Shown here: in pieces, positions 1 through 6,696 of the stretch
How the letters are laid out: every line of letters starts with the position of its first letter
Numbering within the stretch: position 1 is the stretch's first letter
IMG/VR virus record: IMGVR_UViG_3300048930_001394
Coordinates: 1 to 36,326 of that record
Source: a virus
DNA: 36,326 nt
Direction: 5' to 3' (one strand)
The notes under the pieces: model-generated
Seen by the model: only the letters and a program-made list of their open reading frames with translations
The model's database searches: none
Told to the model about the DNA's origin: nothing
Made by a program: the position numbers and the translations under genes

Positions 1-99
1 TCACGTGGAGACGGCGCGCTGTTGGTCGAGGGTAAATTGACGAACGAGGAACCCGTCGTTGGTCGCCGCCTGCCAGATGACAAACTCCAGAAGTCTCAT
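1..99 (-). CDS. Small ORF, 32 residues, unknown
   Basis: The frame opens with ATG sharing bases with the TGA of the upstream 284-residue gene (ATGA overlap). It closes with TGA exactly at the first base of the window. The predicted peptide begins MRLLEFVIWQAATNDGF and is mildly hydrophobic at its N terminus. I recognise no family. Support comes only from the stop/start coupling, the same arrangement used throughout this phage. It could equally be a chance frame, or the remnant of a longer gene. Confidence 0.35.
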   Translation of the reverse strand: MRLLEFVIWQAATNDGFLVRQFTLDQQRAVST

Positions 100-950
100 T
101 CCTCATCGGCCTCGAGCACGTCATGGACCTTGAGGATGCGGTAGACCTTCGGCTTGCCCCCGACGGTTTCAACATCCAGATCGACCACGAAGAGCTTCTC
201 GTAAGGATTGCCCTCCGGGCGGGTGATCTCGTCCTTGATCCGCTGCCCGGCCAGGTCCGAGGCATAGACAAGCGCCCGCGGGACCTGATCGATACGCTCG
301 ACGATTCCTTTTTCGGTAGTCCGCTTGCCCACCTTCAGGTTGTCGATGCTCGACTGAAACAGGCGCATGATCACTCGCTCATGCTGCGATCCTGTTCGGT
401 CAGTCAGTTCCCGCCGCTGTGCGATAGCGTTCTGCTCGATCTGCCGCGCTTCTTCTTTCTTGACGACGAACTCGACCAAGACCGGACCATTCGAGTATCT
501 GGCTTGGACCGTGACCTTCCCATCGCTGTCCTGGGCGATGGCATGGATCGAATCAGTCATGTTCTTAAGCTGCTGTGTCGAGGCGTCTGGCACACGGCCC
601 CCGGGGACACGCAAGAGGTCGTAAAGACCCTTCATGTGCTTCACGAATGACACAGCGGTGTTGGTGTACTCGACCGTGCTTACGATCGGAGCGAGCGCCG
701 GCAACAATTGCAGGAGGATCGAGCCCTTCTGGATATCGACCAGGAGAAGCCGAGTTTCCTCGACGTCGATCCCCGGCCTTTGGGCCCGCATGTGGGTCTC
801 GTGCTCTCTCGCAAAGGCGGTCAGGGACGAAGTGAAATCGAGGAGATCGATCGGCTCTGCGTTTTCGATGACAATGACGATCTTCGCCGGGTCTTCCGCA
901 ATTCTCGTGACCTGAGGGAGCCGATCCCCGGAAAGGTTCCCCACAACCAT
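96..950 (-). CDS. Hypothetical protein, 284 aa, possible moron
   Basis: I do not recognise this protein. It is mostly soluble-looking, with a central hydrophobic stretch (about residues 70-115, beginning LLLVDIQKGSILLQLLPAL) and a charged middle (about 165-215). The C-terminal section looks beta-rich, with a KLFVVDLDVE segment and the acidic end EADEE. The start is supported by AGAGGTG eight bases before the ATG. It is separated from the dam gene by about 100 non-coding bases and has visibly lower GC than the structural genes. That fits a separately acquired and separately expressed cargo gene at the phage's mom-side end. Its function is unknown; a host-interaction or superinfection role would be a guess from position only. 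Confidence 0.75.
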   Translation of the reverse strand: MVVGNLSGDRLPQVTRIAEDPAKIVIVIENAEPIDLLDFTSSLTAFAREHETHMRAQRPGIDVEETRLLLVDIQKGSILLQLLPALAPIVSTVEYTNTAVSFVKHMKGLYDLLRVPGGRVPDASTQQLKNMTDSIHAIAQDSDGKVTVQARYSNGPVLVEFVVKKEEARQIEQNAIAQRRELTDRTGSQHERVIMRLFQSSIDNLKVGKRTTEKGIVERIDQVPRALVYASDLAGQRIKDEITRPEGNPYEKLFVVDLDVETVGGKPKVYRILKVHDVLEADEE

Positions 951-971
951 AACGCGCCACCTCTTTGGAGT

Positions 972-1016
972 TACAACTGCTGAAGAAAGCAGCCCGAAGG
1001 CAAGAAGGCAATTGCC
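972..1016 (-). promoter_or_regulatory. Short palindromes upstream of the 284-aa gene
   Basis: The gap between dam and the 284-aa gene holds a 5-bp-arm hairpin (CTGCT/AGCAG, 977-992) and a perfect 10-bp palindrome GGCAATTGCC (1007-1016). AT content here is higher than in the surroundings. An own promoter with an operator for the downstream cargo gene is plausible. I cannot assign convincing -35/-10 boxes. Confidence 0.25.
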
Positions 1017-1056
1017 ATGCGGGCTTCATCTACAGCGGCTAAGCAGCCATGGATCC

Positions 1057-1863
1057 TTACCCGCCTGTGATGATCAGCTCCCGCCTACCCGTCTGCGCCT
1101 TTCCTGCCGCGATGGTATAGGTCGTCTCCACCTCCTCCATCGCGAACCCAGCGAAGCACTCCCGCACCTCTGGCCGGTCGTTCAGGGACAGGATGAAGCG
1201 CCCTTGAAGGCCCCGTAAAGCCTCCGCGATCGCCGCGAATTCCTCCCGCCGGAAGACGTCCTTCCCATAGTCCCCCTCGCTGCCCCAATAGGGCGGGTCG
1301 AGGTAGAAGAGTGTTCCCGGCGCGTCGTAGCGCCGGATGAACTCCGCCCAGGGCAGGCACTCGATCAGGACGCCGGCGAGGCGGGTGTGCAGGTCCTCGA
1401 GCATCGGCTCCAGCGTGGTCAGGTTGAACCGCGCCGGCCGATCCTTCTGAACGCCGAAGTTCTTCCCCGACACCTTGCCGCCGAAGGCCGTGCGCTGGAG
1501 GTAGAGGAACCGCGCCGCCCGCTCGAGGTCAGTCAGGGTTGCAGGGTCGGTGTCGACCAGGCGGTTGAACTCGACCCGGGTGGTGAGCTGGAAGCGCAAC
1601 ACGTCGAGGAACTGCGGATAGTGCCGCTGCAGGATGCGGAAGAGGGTCGCGATGTCGCGCGAGATGTCGTTGATCGCCTCCGCCCGCGGCCGCAGTGTGC
1701 GACGAAGGAAGACCCCACCCATCCCTACGAATGGCTCCGCATAAAGGACGTGCGGAATGGCCTCGATTCGCTGGATGAGGCGGCGCGCGAGGTTGCGCTT
1801 TCCGCCGATCCAGGGGGCCACGGGTGCGACCGGATCAACCGGGTCGAGGGGCTCGGCCGACAT
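1057..1863 (-). CDS. dam: Dam-type DNA adenine methyltransferase
   Basis: D12-class (GATC-type) N6-adenine methyltransferase of 268 residues. It would transfer a methyl group from S-adenosylmethionine to adenine in phage DNA. Visible motifs are PWIGGKR near residues 17-23 (Dam motif around the AdoMet/DNA site), EPFVGMGGVF at 43-52 (AdoMet-binding) and the catalytic DPPYW at 189-193. Length is normal for Dam enzymes. The start codon lies inside the end of the upstream com gene (29-base overlap), preceded by GGGAG nine bases away. An inverted repeat brackets this start. In Mu this position is held by mom, and Mu-like prophages with dam replacing mom are known. By analogy translation should depend on Com. 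The likely role is protecting phage DNA from restriction. The GATC target is inferred from the family, not shown. Confidence 0.93.
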   Translation of the reverse strand: MSAEPLDPVDPVAPVAPWIGGKRNLARRLIQRIEAIPHVLYAEPFVGMGGVFLRRTLRPRAEAINDISRDIATLFRILQRHYPQFLDVLRFQLTTRVEFNRLVDTDPATLTDLERAARFLYLQRTAFGGKVSGKNFGVQKDRPARFNLTTLEPMLEDLHTRLAGVLIECLPWAEFIRRYDAPGTLFYLDPPYWGSEGDYGKDVFRREEFAAIAEALRGLQGRFILSLNDRPEVRECFAGFAMEEVETTYTIAAGKAQTGRRELIITGG

Positions 1864-1895
1864 TAGTTGGTACTCCCATGCCGCGATCCGGTCGC
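1826..1895 (-). promoter_or_regulatory. Inverted repeat enclosing the dam RBS and start codon
   Basis: The arms 1826-1836 and 1885-1895 are perfect 11-bp complements (GCGACCGGATC and GATCCGGTCGC on the coding strand), separated by 48 bases. The dam Shine-Dalgarno GGGAG and its ATG both lie inside the loop, and an 8-bp palindrome TCGGCCGA starts just after the ATG. The downstream arm covers the com stop codon. In Mu, Com activates mom translation by binding a structured RNA at the mom start. This stem is the natural candidate for the equivalent switch (inference). Confidence 0.55.
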
Positions 1896-2038
1896 TGGGG
1901 CTGGGGGCTCGAGGGCCTCAAATGATTGAAGTGGCGGCAGCGGGGGCACTTGATCGAGATCGTGCACCCCAAGGCGTCGCCCTCGACTTTGAATAGCAAC
2001 CGGCCGCAGCCGCAGCAACGGATTTCCCGAGACTCCAT
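1835..2038 (-). CDS. com: Com-like zinc-binding translational activator
   Basis: A 67-residue protein whose first 40 residues match the Mu Com pattern. It has a CxxC pair at residues 8 and 11 followed by RLLFK, and a second pair in KCPRC at residues 31 and 34, forming a four-cysteine zinc site. The tail after about residue 42 is proline- and arginine-rich. Mu Com is a small zinc finger protein that binds the mom mRNA near its start and opens it for ribosomes. Here the next gene is a Dam-type methylase overlapping com by 29 bases, the same geometry as com-mom. The adjacent 11-bp inverted repeat supports a translational-switch role. The start ATG has a GGAG about 11 bases upstream. Confidence 0.85.
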   Translation of the reverse strand: MESREIRCCGCGRLLFKVEGDALGCTISIKCPRCRHFNHLRPSSPQPQRPDRGMGVPTNVGRAPRPG

Positions 2039-2063
2039 AAGCAGAATCGCTCCAGTCTGGCCT

Positions 2064-2079
2064 TCCTCCCCGGGGAGGA
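2064..2079. promoter_or_regulatory. Perfect 16-bp palindrome upstream of com
   Basis: TCCTCCCCGGGGAGGA is a perfect palindrome centred between 2071 and 2072, about 25 bases before the com start codon. It lies in the 143-base non-coding gap between com and the upstream 102-codon gene. A 16-bp exact palindrome in a promoter position suggests an operator, or an RNA hairpin in the com leader. It does not resemble the 17-bp late-operon repeat. Confidence 0.45.
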
Positions 2080-2136
2080 GGGGCGGCCTTGAAGCTCTCC
2101 TGGTCGGCGGGGGCCCTCGTCAGATTGACCCCGTGT

Positions 2137-2177
2137 CGGGGGGTGTTCCACCACCCCCCGGCCCCCTTTCAGGGGCC
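2137..2177 (-). terminator. Double GC hairpin after the tail fibre operon
   Basis: Two strong inverted repeats lie immediately after the stop of the 102-codon gene. One is GGCCCC/GGGGCC with a 6-base loop (2160-2177). The other is a 9-bp stem CGGGGGGTG/CACCCCCCG with a 6-base loop (2137-2160). They share one base. Neither is followed by a clear T-run on the coding strand, so an attenuator, pause or RNA-stability element is as likely as an intrinsic terminator. They separate the structural operon from com-dam. Confidence 0.5.
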
Positions 2178-2181
2178 GTCG

Positions 2182-2490
2182 TCAGGAGCGCGGCCAACCA
2201 TCCACAGTCGCCTTGTGAACCCACCCGTCCTGTGATGCCGACAGGAACACGCCGACCTTCCCCTCGTCCCATGCAGGCGCGGCGGGATCGTCGGTCACAA
2301 TGACCTGCAGCCACGGTGGTAGAGGACCGTCGAGCGCGGCCAGCGCGGTCGGGCTGGGCGGGAAGTGGCAGAGCCAGTGTCCCTCGCCGCACTCGACAGT
2401 GAACTGCCCGGTCGGCAGGCCCACGGCGACGGCAAACTGGTCTGCCGCCGAGAGCAGCGCGACCGGCGCGATGATGATGCAGGACAGCAT
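2182..2490 (-). CDS. Hypothetical protein after the tail fibre, 102 aa
   Basis: Begins three bases after the tail fibre stop codon, with GGAG upstream of its ATG, and is clearly the last gene of the tail operon. The N terminus (MLSCIIIAPVALLSAADQ) is hydrophobic and could be a membrane segment or just a buried helix. The remainder contains several tryptophans and a cysteine pair (residues 34 and 41). I recognise no family. Position suggests a fibre-associated protein such as a chaperone or cap. Upstream composition changes suggest the fibre end is a recombination zone. Confidence 0.7.
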   Translation of the reverse strand: MLSCIIIAPVALLSAADQFAVAVGLPTGQFTVECGEGHWLCHFPPSPTALAALDGPLPPWLQVIVTDDPAAPAWDEGKVGVFLSASQDGWVHKATVDGWPRS

Positions 2491-2493
2491 GGG

Positions 2494-5211
2494 TCAGAAC
2501 TCCGGGGTGAGGGCGCGCAGGGACACGTTGTCGATCGCCCCGTCGAATGCGGTGTTTGCTTCGAATGCAATGCTATTGCCGGTGGCGGGAGCGACAAACG
2601 CATATGCATAACTGCCGTTTACGCTCAAAGGTGTGGGCGTCAGCAGGACTCTGCCGTAGACAAACACCGACGAGTTAAGGCGATCCGACAGATCAAATCT
2701 GAGAATGTATGCTTGCCCGGCAACCATCGGTAATTCAGCGTTGGTCTTCCTGATCGTTCCGTACGTCCCTGCTGTGTGGACTGCTTTACCCCCAACAACG
2801 TTCCAACCTGTTCCCGCTCCAAAATCCAACCAACCAGAAGTGCCACTCGAAAAATCTCCATTGGTCGCCAGTTCCGGCCCTTCGACCAGCCACCCCCCCG
2901 CGCCATGCGCCGCGAAGTACCGCATCGCCCGCGCCTGTTCCTCTGCTGACGGGTTGGCTTTCATGATCGCGTAGCCGACGAGCTCTAACCGCGAAGACCA
3001 CGGCACTGTCCCGACCGCGCGCAGAATGCCAGTCGGACAGCCAGACACGAGCACGCCGTCATCGAGAGCGGACAGAGGGCCGAGCTGCAGGACAGAGGGG
3101 GCGGCCAGCGTGATCGACGGGATGAGGAACGACCCGCCACGACCGAAGAGCGCGACCGCGACCGTGCCACCAGCGGCAAGCTGGTGCAGCAGCGCGTCGT
3201 CGGAGCCGTCGAAGGAGAGCAGGCCGAAGGACGTGACGCCGGATTCGGTGACGTCGGTCGGGGTGGCGCCGCGGCGCTGGTAGGCCGTGCGGGCATTGCC
3301 GACCTCCGCTTGGATATTGCGCATCCGCAAGGTTCCGGTGGTCGGCGCATCACACCCGAGACCCAGCCGGAAATTGACTGCGCCCCCCGTCGCTCCTGCG
3401 GTAAGGCTCAACGATACAACGTCGCCCTGCGATACAGTGGCAGACGCCGCGACCGGATTTCCGTTGATGCGATACTGCGAAGTAGGGCTTGAAAGAGTGC
3501 CGGTCCACCCGATCAGAGTCTGGGCCAGCGTTGACGCCCCTGTTAGCAACTCTGCGATGTACGATGCGGTGACGGTCTGACCCGGATTTACGGTGACGCT
3601 AGGCGCGTTCAGGAAAGGGCGGTTCGCGGACGCAGAGAAATCTATGAAACCCTCCCCGACAGCTACCACGGTCCCAGGCACACCGCTCATGCTGTATCCC
3701 GTCGGCGCGGTCCCCGGCGTGCCCGCCACCGCCCCTGCGAGATCGCTGTTCGTCAGAAGGTTCCGCACCTGCGCAGGCGCGCGACCCCACGTCGGGCGGG
3801 CGGCGGCGGTATTCTGGTAGGCGGGCCAGTTGAGGATTTCCTTGACGGAGACCCCAGCCACGGACCCCTCAGACCCAGCAGATATGGCACGAACGCGAAG
3901 GCCGTCTGTGGACGTTGCAACAACGATGCGGCGGGTGCCAGGTGCGTCAGTGGTATAGTCCGCTCCAACACCCGCGCCACCGAAGATAACTCGGAAGCTT
4001 GTGCCAGAGACAAAGTCCAGATCGGTCACCTCGACAAGATACGACTTTCCGACTGTGACGCCCGCAATCGCGCGGGAGATGTCGGCATTTGCACCGCCGG
4101 CAACGACCTGAGCGCGGCCTCCTGTGACAGACCAGCCCGTCCCCAAAGTCCATCCCGTAGCACTGTCAAAACCCGGATCAGGGTTCAACTCGCTTCCCAG
4201 CGTCAGCCCCTGCCAGTCATCCGCCGCCAGCGCCACCGCAGTCCCCGGCGCACTGACTGCCGTCACTCCGTCCGCGCCGAAGATCCGCGCGGTGTCGTGC
4301 GCCAGGATGAACACATTGGGCCCTGTCCCGCGCAGGGTCTCGGCGTTCCAGTTGCTGATGATCGCCATTGTCGACGTGGTGCCGCGCAGGCTGTCGGTCG
4401 CGGTCTGGCGCAGGCCAGTATCCCACCAGCCCGAGGGGACAGGGAAAGTGTAGGAGCCCTGCGAAACCAGGTGCAGGACATCCATGGGCGTGATCGCTGC
4501 CGCAGCGAGCTGCGCCGCTGCCTGCGCACCGAGGGCGATGTCCCGGGCGGCTTCGGCCCCCGTGCGGGCGGTCTGCGCGCCTGTCTGGGCGGTCTCGGCT
4601 GCGGTGCGAGCAGTCTGAGCGCCTGTCTGCGCGGTCTCTGCGCCCGTGCGGGCCGTTTCAGCACCGGTCCGAGCGGTCTCCGCCCCGGTGCGCGCCGTCG
4701 ATGCAAGGCCCGCTTGCGTGGTCGCGACCCCGGCCTGCGTCGTCGCGGTGGTCGCGGCGTCAATCGCCGTATCCCGCGCGCCCTCGGCCGCCACCTGAGC
4801 CGCCTCGGCATTGGTCTCGGCGGTCTCGGCATTCGTCTCTGCCAGCTCGGCCGCCGCCTGCGCCGCCTGCGCCGCATCCCGCGCCGCCTGGGAGAGCACG
4901 ACGTCGCCGGGAGTGATCGGCGGGGCTGCCGGCTTGATGCAGTCCGCCAGAGCCGCCGTTTCCGCCTCGGGCACGGAGATCGGGAACTGCCAGGTGCGCC
5001 CCGTATCGGCGACAAGACCAGTGTAGAGGCCCGGCATGAGTGGCACACTCAGTACACCGCTGCCATCGCTGATGGCGGTGATTTCCTTGGGCAGGACGGT
5101 CTTGCCATACTGGCCAACGACGCCGCCGGCGCGGATGACCACCTTTGTGTTCGGGGCAAGCGCGCCGGTCGGATCGATGAGGTGGCCAGAGACGATGCAG
5201 GTGTCGGTCAT
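2494..5211 (-). CDS. Tail fibre protein, 905 aa
   Basis: Large modular receptor-binding fibre. Residues 1-100 form a beta-rich N-terminal domain, probably attaching to the tail tip. Residues 105-240 are Ala/Thr/Glu-rich and helical, including near-exact seven-residue repeats of the TARTGAE type (172-228), a typical trimeric coiled-coil shaft. The rest contains at least two and perhaps three lectin-like beta-sandwich modules with the recurring pattern 'N-x-D/G-F-S...TGW...W-x-V-x-x-G-x-A', one near residues 340-460 and one at the very C terminus. Such modules bind carbohydrates in known tail fibres. The DNA of the last 110 codons is noticeably more AT-rich than the shaft, suggesting exchange of the receptor-binding tip. 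It starts with ATG overlapping the preceding small gene. Confidence 0.88.
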   Translation of the reverse strand: MTDTCIVSGHLIDPTGALAPNTKVVIRAGGVVGQYGKTVLPKEITAISDGSGVLSVPLMPGLYTGLVADTGRTWQFPISVPEAETAALADCIKPAAPPITPGDVVLSQAARDAAQAAQAAAELAETNAETAETNAEAAQVAAEGARDTAIDAATTATTQAGVATTQAGLASTARTGAETARTGAETARTGAETAQTGAQTARTAAETAQTGAQTARTGAEAARDIALGAQAAAQLAAAAITPMDVLHLVSQGSYTFPVPSGWWDTGLRQTATDSLRGTTSTMAIISNWNAETLRGTGPNVFILAHDTARIFGADGVTAVSAPGTAVALAADDWQGLTLGSELNPDPGFDSATGWTLGTGWSVTGGRAQVVAGGANADISRAIAGVTVGKSYLVEVTDLDFVSGTSFRVIFGGAGVGADYTTDAPGTRRIVVATSTDGLRVRAISAGSEGSVAGVSVKEILNWPAYQNTAAARPTWGRAPAQVRNLLTNSDLAGAVAGTPGTAPTGYSMSGVPGTVVAVGEGFIDFSASANRPFLNAPSVTVNPGQTVTASYIAELLTGASTLAQTLIGWTGTLSSPTSQYRINGNPVAASATVSQGDVVSLSLTAGATGGAVNFRLGLGCDAPTTGTLRMRNIQAEVGNARTAYQRRGATPTDVTESGVTSFGLLSFDGSDDALLHQLAAGGTVAVALFGRGGSFLIPSITLAAPSVLQLGPLSALDDGVLVSGCPTGILRAVGTVPWSSRLELVGYAIMKANPSAEEQARAMRYFAAHGAGGWLVEGPELATNGDFSSGTSGWLDFGAGTGWNVVGGKAVHTAGTYGTIRKTNAELPMVAGQAYILRFDLSDRLNSSVFVYGRVLLTPTPLSVNGSYAYAFVAPATGNSIAFEANTAFDGAIDNVSLRALTPEF
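4528..4698 (-). repeat. Degenerate 21-bp tandem repeats in the tail fibre gene
   Basis: About eight copies of a 21-base unit encode the heptad series TARTGAE/TAQTGAQ/TARTAAE (fibre residues 172-228). Third codon positions have drifted while the peptide is conserved, so the array is maintained as a coiled-coil shaft. It is a site where fibre length could change by slippage or recombination in 7-residue steps. Confidence 0.8.
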
Positions 5212-5438
5212 GGAGTGTCTCCTTCATCGCTGGCAGTCTTTCGCGCCTGTGCCCGGGCGGTCAGGACATCTTCCGGTACTGGCCGACCGTCAGAAGGGTC
5301 GAGGGCGCGGGTGATGTACCAATCGGTGTCAGCGAGGTACTGCCGCGCCGCCACCTGCTTGGCCTTGCGGACATCGTCGGCCGCCCGTTTCGCGCGGTCC
5401 GCCTCGGATTCTCGCTGGGTCCAGTCCACGCGGATCAT
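5208..5438 (-). CDS. Small tail-fibre-associated protein, 76 aa
   Basis: The ATG overlaps the stop of the upstream gene (ATGA). The protein is highly charged and helical in its first 35 residues and then carries the segment YLADTDWYITRALD followed by GRPVPEDV. This resembles a short motif common in the C-terminal parts of tail assembly chaperones and fibre-associated proteins, where 'D-W-Y-x-x-R...P...V...R' recurs. Its place directly before the fibre gene supports a role in fibre assembly. I assign the family tentatively. Confidence 0.7.
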   Translation of the reverse strand: MIRVDWTQRESEADRAKRAADDVRKAKQVAARQYLADTDWYITRALDPSDGRPVPEDVLTARAQARKTASDEGDTP

Positions 5439-5758
5439 GGCATCACCTTCGGCGGCAGGGGCACGGGTCCATCGCTTGTCAAGTGGATCGGCGCCGGGAA
5501 CCGCGCGGCCTCCGGCGCGTCGAAGGCGATGGGAAAGGTGAGCGGGATCTCGATCACATCGCCGATGCGGCGGATTTCGCCGCGGATCATCGGGCTCTCG
5601 ACTGCGCCACGAGGCAACACATCGCCATCCTGCATGGGCGAAAGGTCGAGCGGCGCGCCATTGATGAAGATCGTCGCGCCCGCAACCTCGGCCGAGAGCG
5701 AGAGGTCTTCCTCGGGTCGAACGATCAAGGGCCGAAGGATGATGCGCCAGGATATCAC
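5435..5758 (-). CDS. Hypothetical tail-region protein, 107 aa
   Basis: Start chosen at GTG, eight bases after GGGAGG and overlapping the upstream stop as GTGA; another GTG lies three codons upstream. The sequence is beta-rich, with ISWRIILRPL near the start, a short hydrophobic hairpin (AGATIFINGAPLDL) and a proline-rich C terminus. No family is recognised. It sits between a fibre-like protein and the small fibre-associated gene, so a structural or assembly role at the tail tip is likely. Confidence 0.7.
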   Translation of the reverse strand: MISWRIILRPLIVRPEEDLSLSAEVAGATIFINGAPLDLSPMQDGDVLPRGAVESPMIRGEIRRIGDVIEIPLTFPIAFDAPEAARFPAPIHLTSDGPVPLPPKVMP

Positions 5759-6696
5759 GTTGTCCACCTCCCGAAAGCGAAGGCCACGAGGAAGCAGGAA
5801 TCACCGGGGGAGAAGGTGAGCCCTCCCGTCGGCCGCACCTGAAACGTCGCTGAAGTGGCGGTGTGCGCGGACTTGAAAGCCTGCACCTGACGGATGTAGT
5901 TGGCCGCAAGGCCGCTGGCCACGTTTGAGGCGTTCACGGTGGACAGGAAGGCGATGGGACGGACTGCGGCAGTGCTGATGAACGATCCCGGGAAGTCCCA
6001 TGCGGTTGTCAGTACGCCGGAGCTGAAGTACCCGGCGGAGATATGGGTCGCGCAGAGCTGCGAGCCGTCGGCTGTCCGCAAGATCAGCCCGTCGATAGTG
6101 GTCGTCGTCTCGAACAGCGCGCCGTTCGGAAGTCCGCCAGACATCGAAACTCCGCCCACGACGTTCCCGCGCCGGTATGACCGGGCGAGCAGGTTCGCGG
6201 AGGCGTTATTGGCCAGTGCGGCAAGGGTCGGAAAGAGGACCGTGTCGGGGCTGGCCGGGGCATCCGGAATCGCGCGCAGCGCGGCAAGATATGTCGAGAC
6301 CGCACCGAGGTCGGTTTCCGTGAGGAGCCTGTCACCCGCAAGGAGCTGCAAGGACTCGAGCAGGAGGAGGTCGCGGCGGTTCTTCACCTGCGACTGCTTC
6401 TCTTCGAGCGAATAGCGGTCAACCACCACTGGGTCCAAATCAACCGGGGGCGGCGCATCGGGCGCTCCCCGCGTGTCGACGGTGTAGTCATAGGTACTGG
6501 CATCGCCGTCGAGGTCGGAGAAATAGGTACCCGCGGTGAGCTGGATGTAGCCAAAGCCGCCCGGGATATCGCTCACGGCATCCGCCAGACGGGCGGCGAA
6601 TGTGTCCTCAGGCAGGTCGTCGACGTCGAAGTCATCGACCACGGGCCGGGCGGCAGCCGTACCGAGGGATGAGTTGTAGACCGCAAACTTTGCCAT
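5755..6696 (-). CDS. Tail tip or fibre-like structural protein, 313 aa
   Basis: The N-terminal part (1-90) is acidic. A helical stretch at about 92-150 contains KNRRDLLLLESLQLLAGD and a proline/aspartate-rich linker (IPDAPASPD). The C-terminal half (150-313) is Ala/Ser/Thr/Gly-rich and beta-like, as in fibre and tip proteins. It is coupled to the J-like hub gene by sharing a TGATG. I do not recognise the family with certainty; position between hub and fibre indicates a distal tail component. Confidence 0.7.
   Translation of the reverse strand: MAKFAVYNSSLGTAAARPVVDDFDVDDLPEDTFAARLADAVSDIPGGFGYIQLTAGTYFSDLDGDASTYDYTVDTRGAPDAPPPVDLDPVVVDRYSLEEKQSQVKNRRDLLLLESLQLLAGDRLLTETDLGAVSTYLAALRAIPDAPASPDTVLFPTLAALANNASANLLARSYRRGNVVGGVSMSGGLPNGALFETTTTIDGLILRTADGSQLCATHISAGYFSSGVLTTAWDFPGSFISTAAVRPIAFLSTVNASNVASGLAANYIRQVQAFKSAHTATSATFQVRPTGGLTFSPGDSCFLVAFAFGRWTT

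Noticed and set aside
4528-4698. Regularly spaced repeats resembling a CRISPR array
   Set aside because: Units are contiguous 21-mers without spacers and encode protein heptads.
4297-5541. Long plus-strand reading frame opposite the tail fibre
   Set aside because: It is the antisense shadow of the Ala/Thr/Arg repeat region. Its product is Arg/Gly-rich low complexity with no ribosome site. GC-rich codon bias keeps the opposite frame open.
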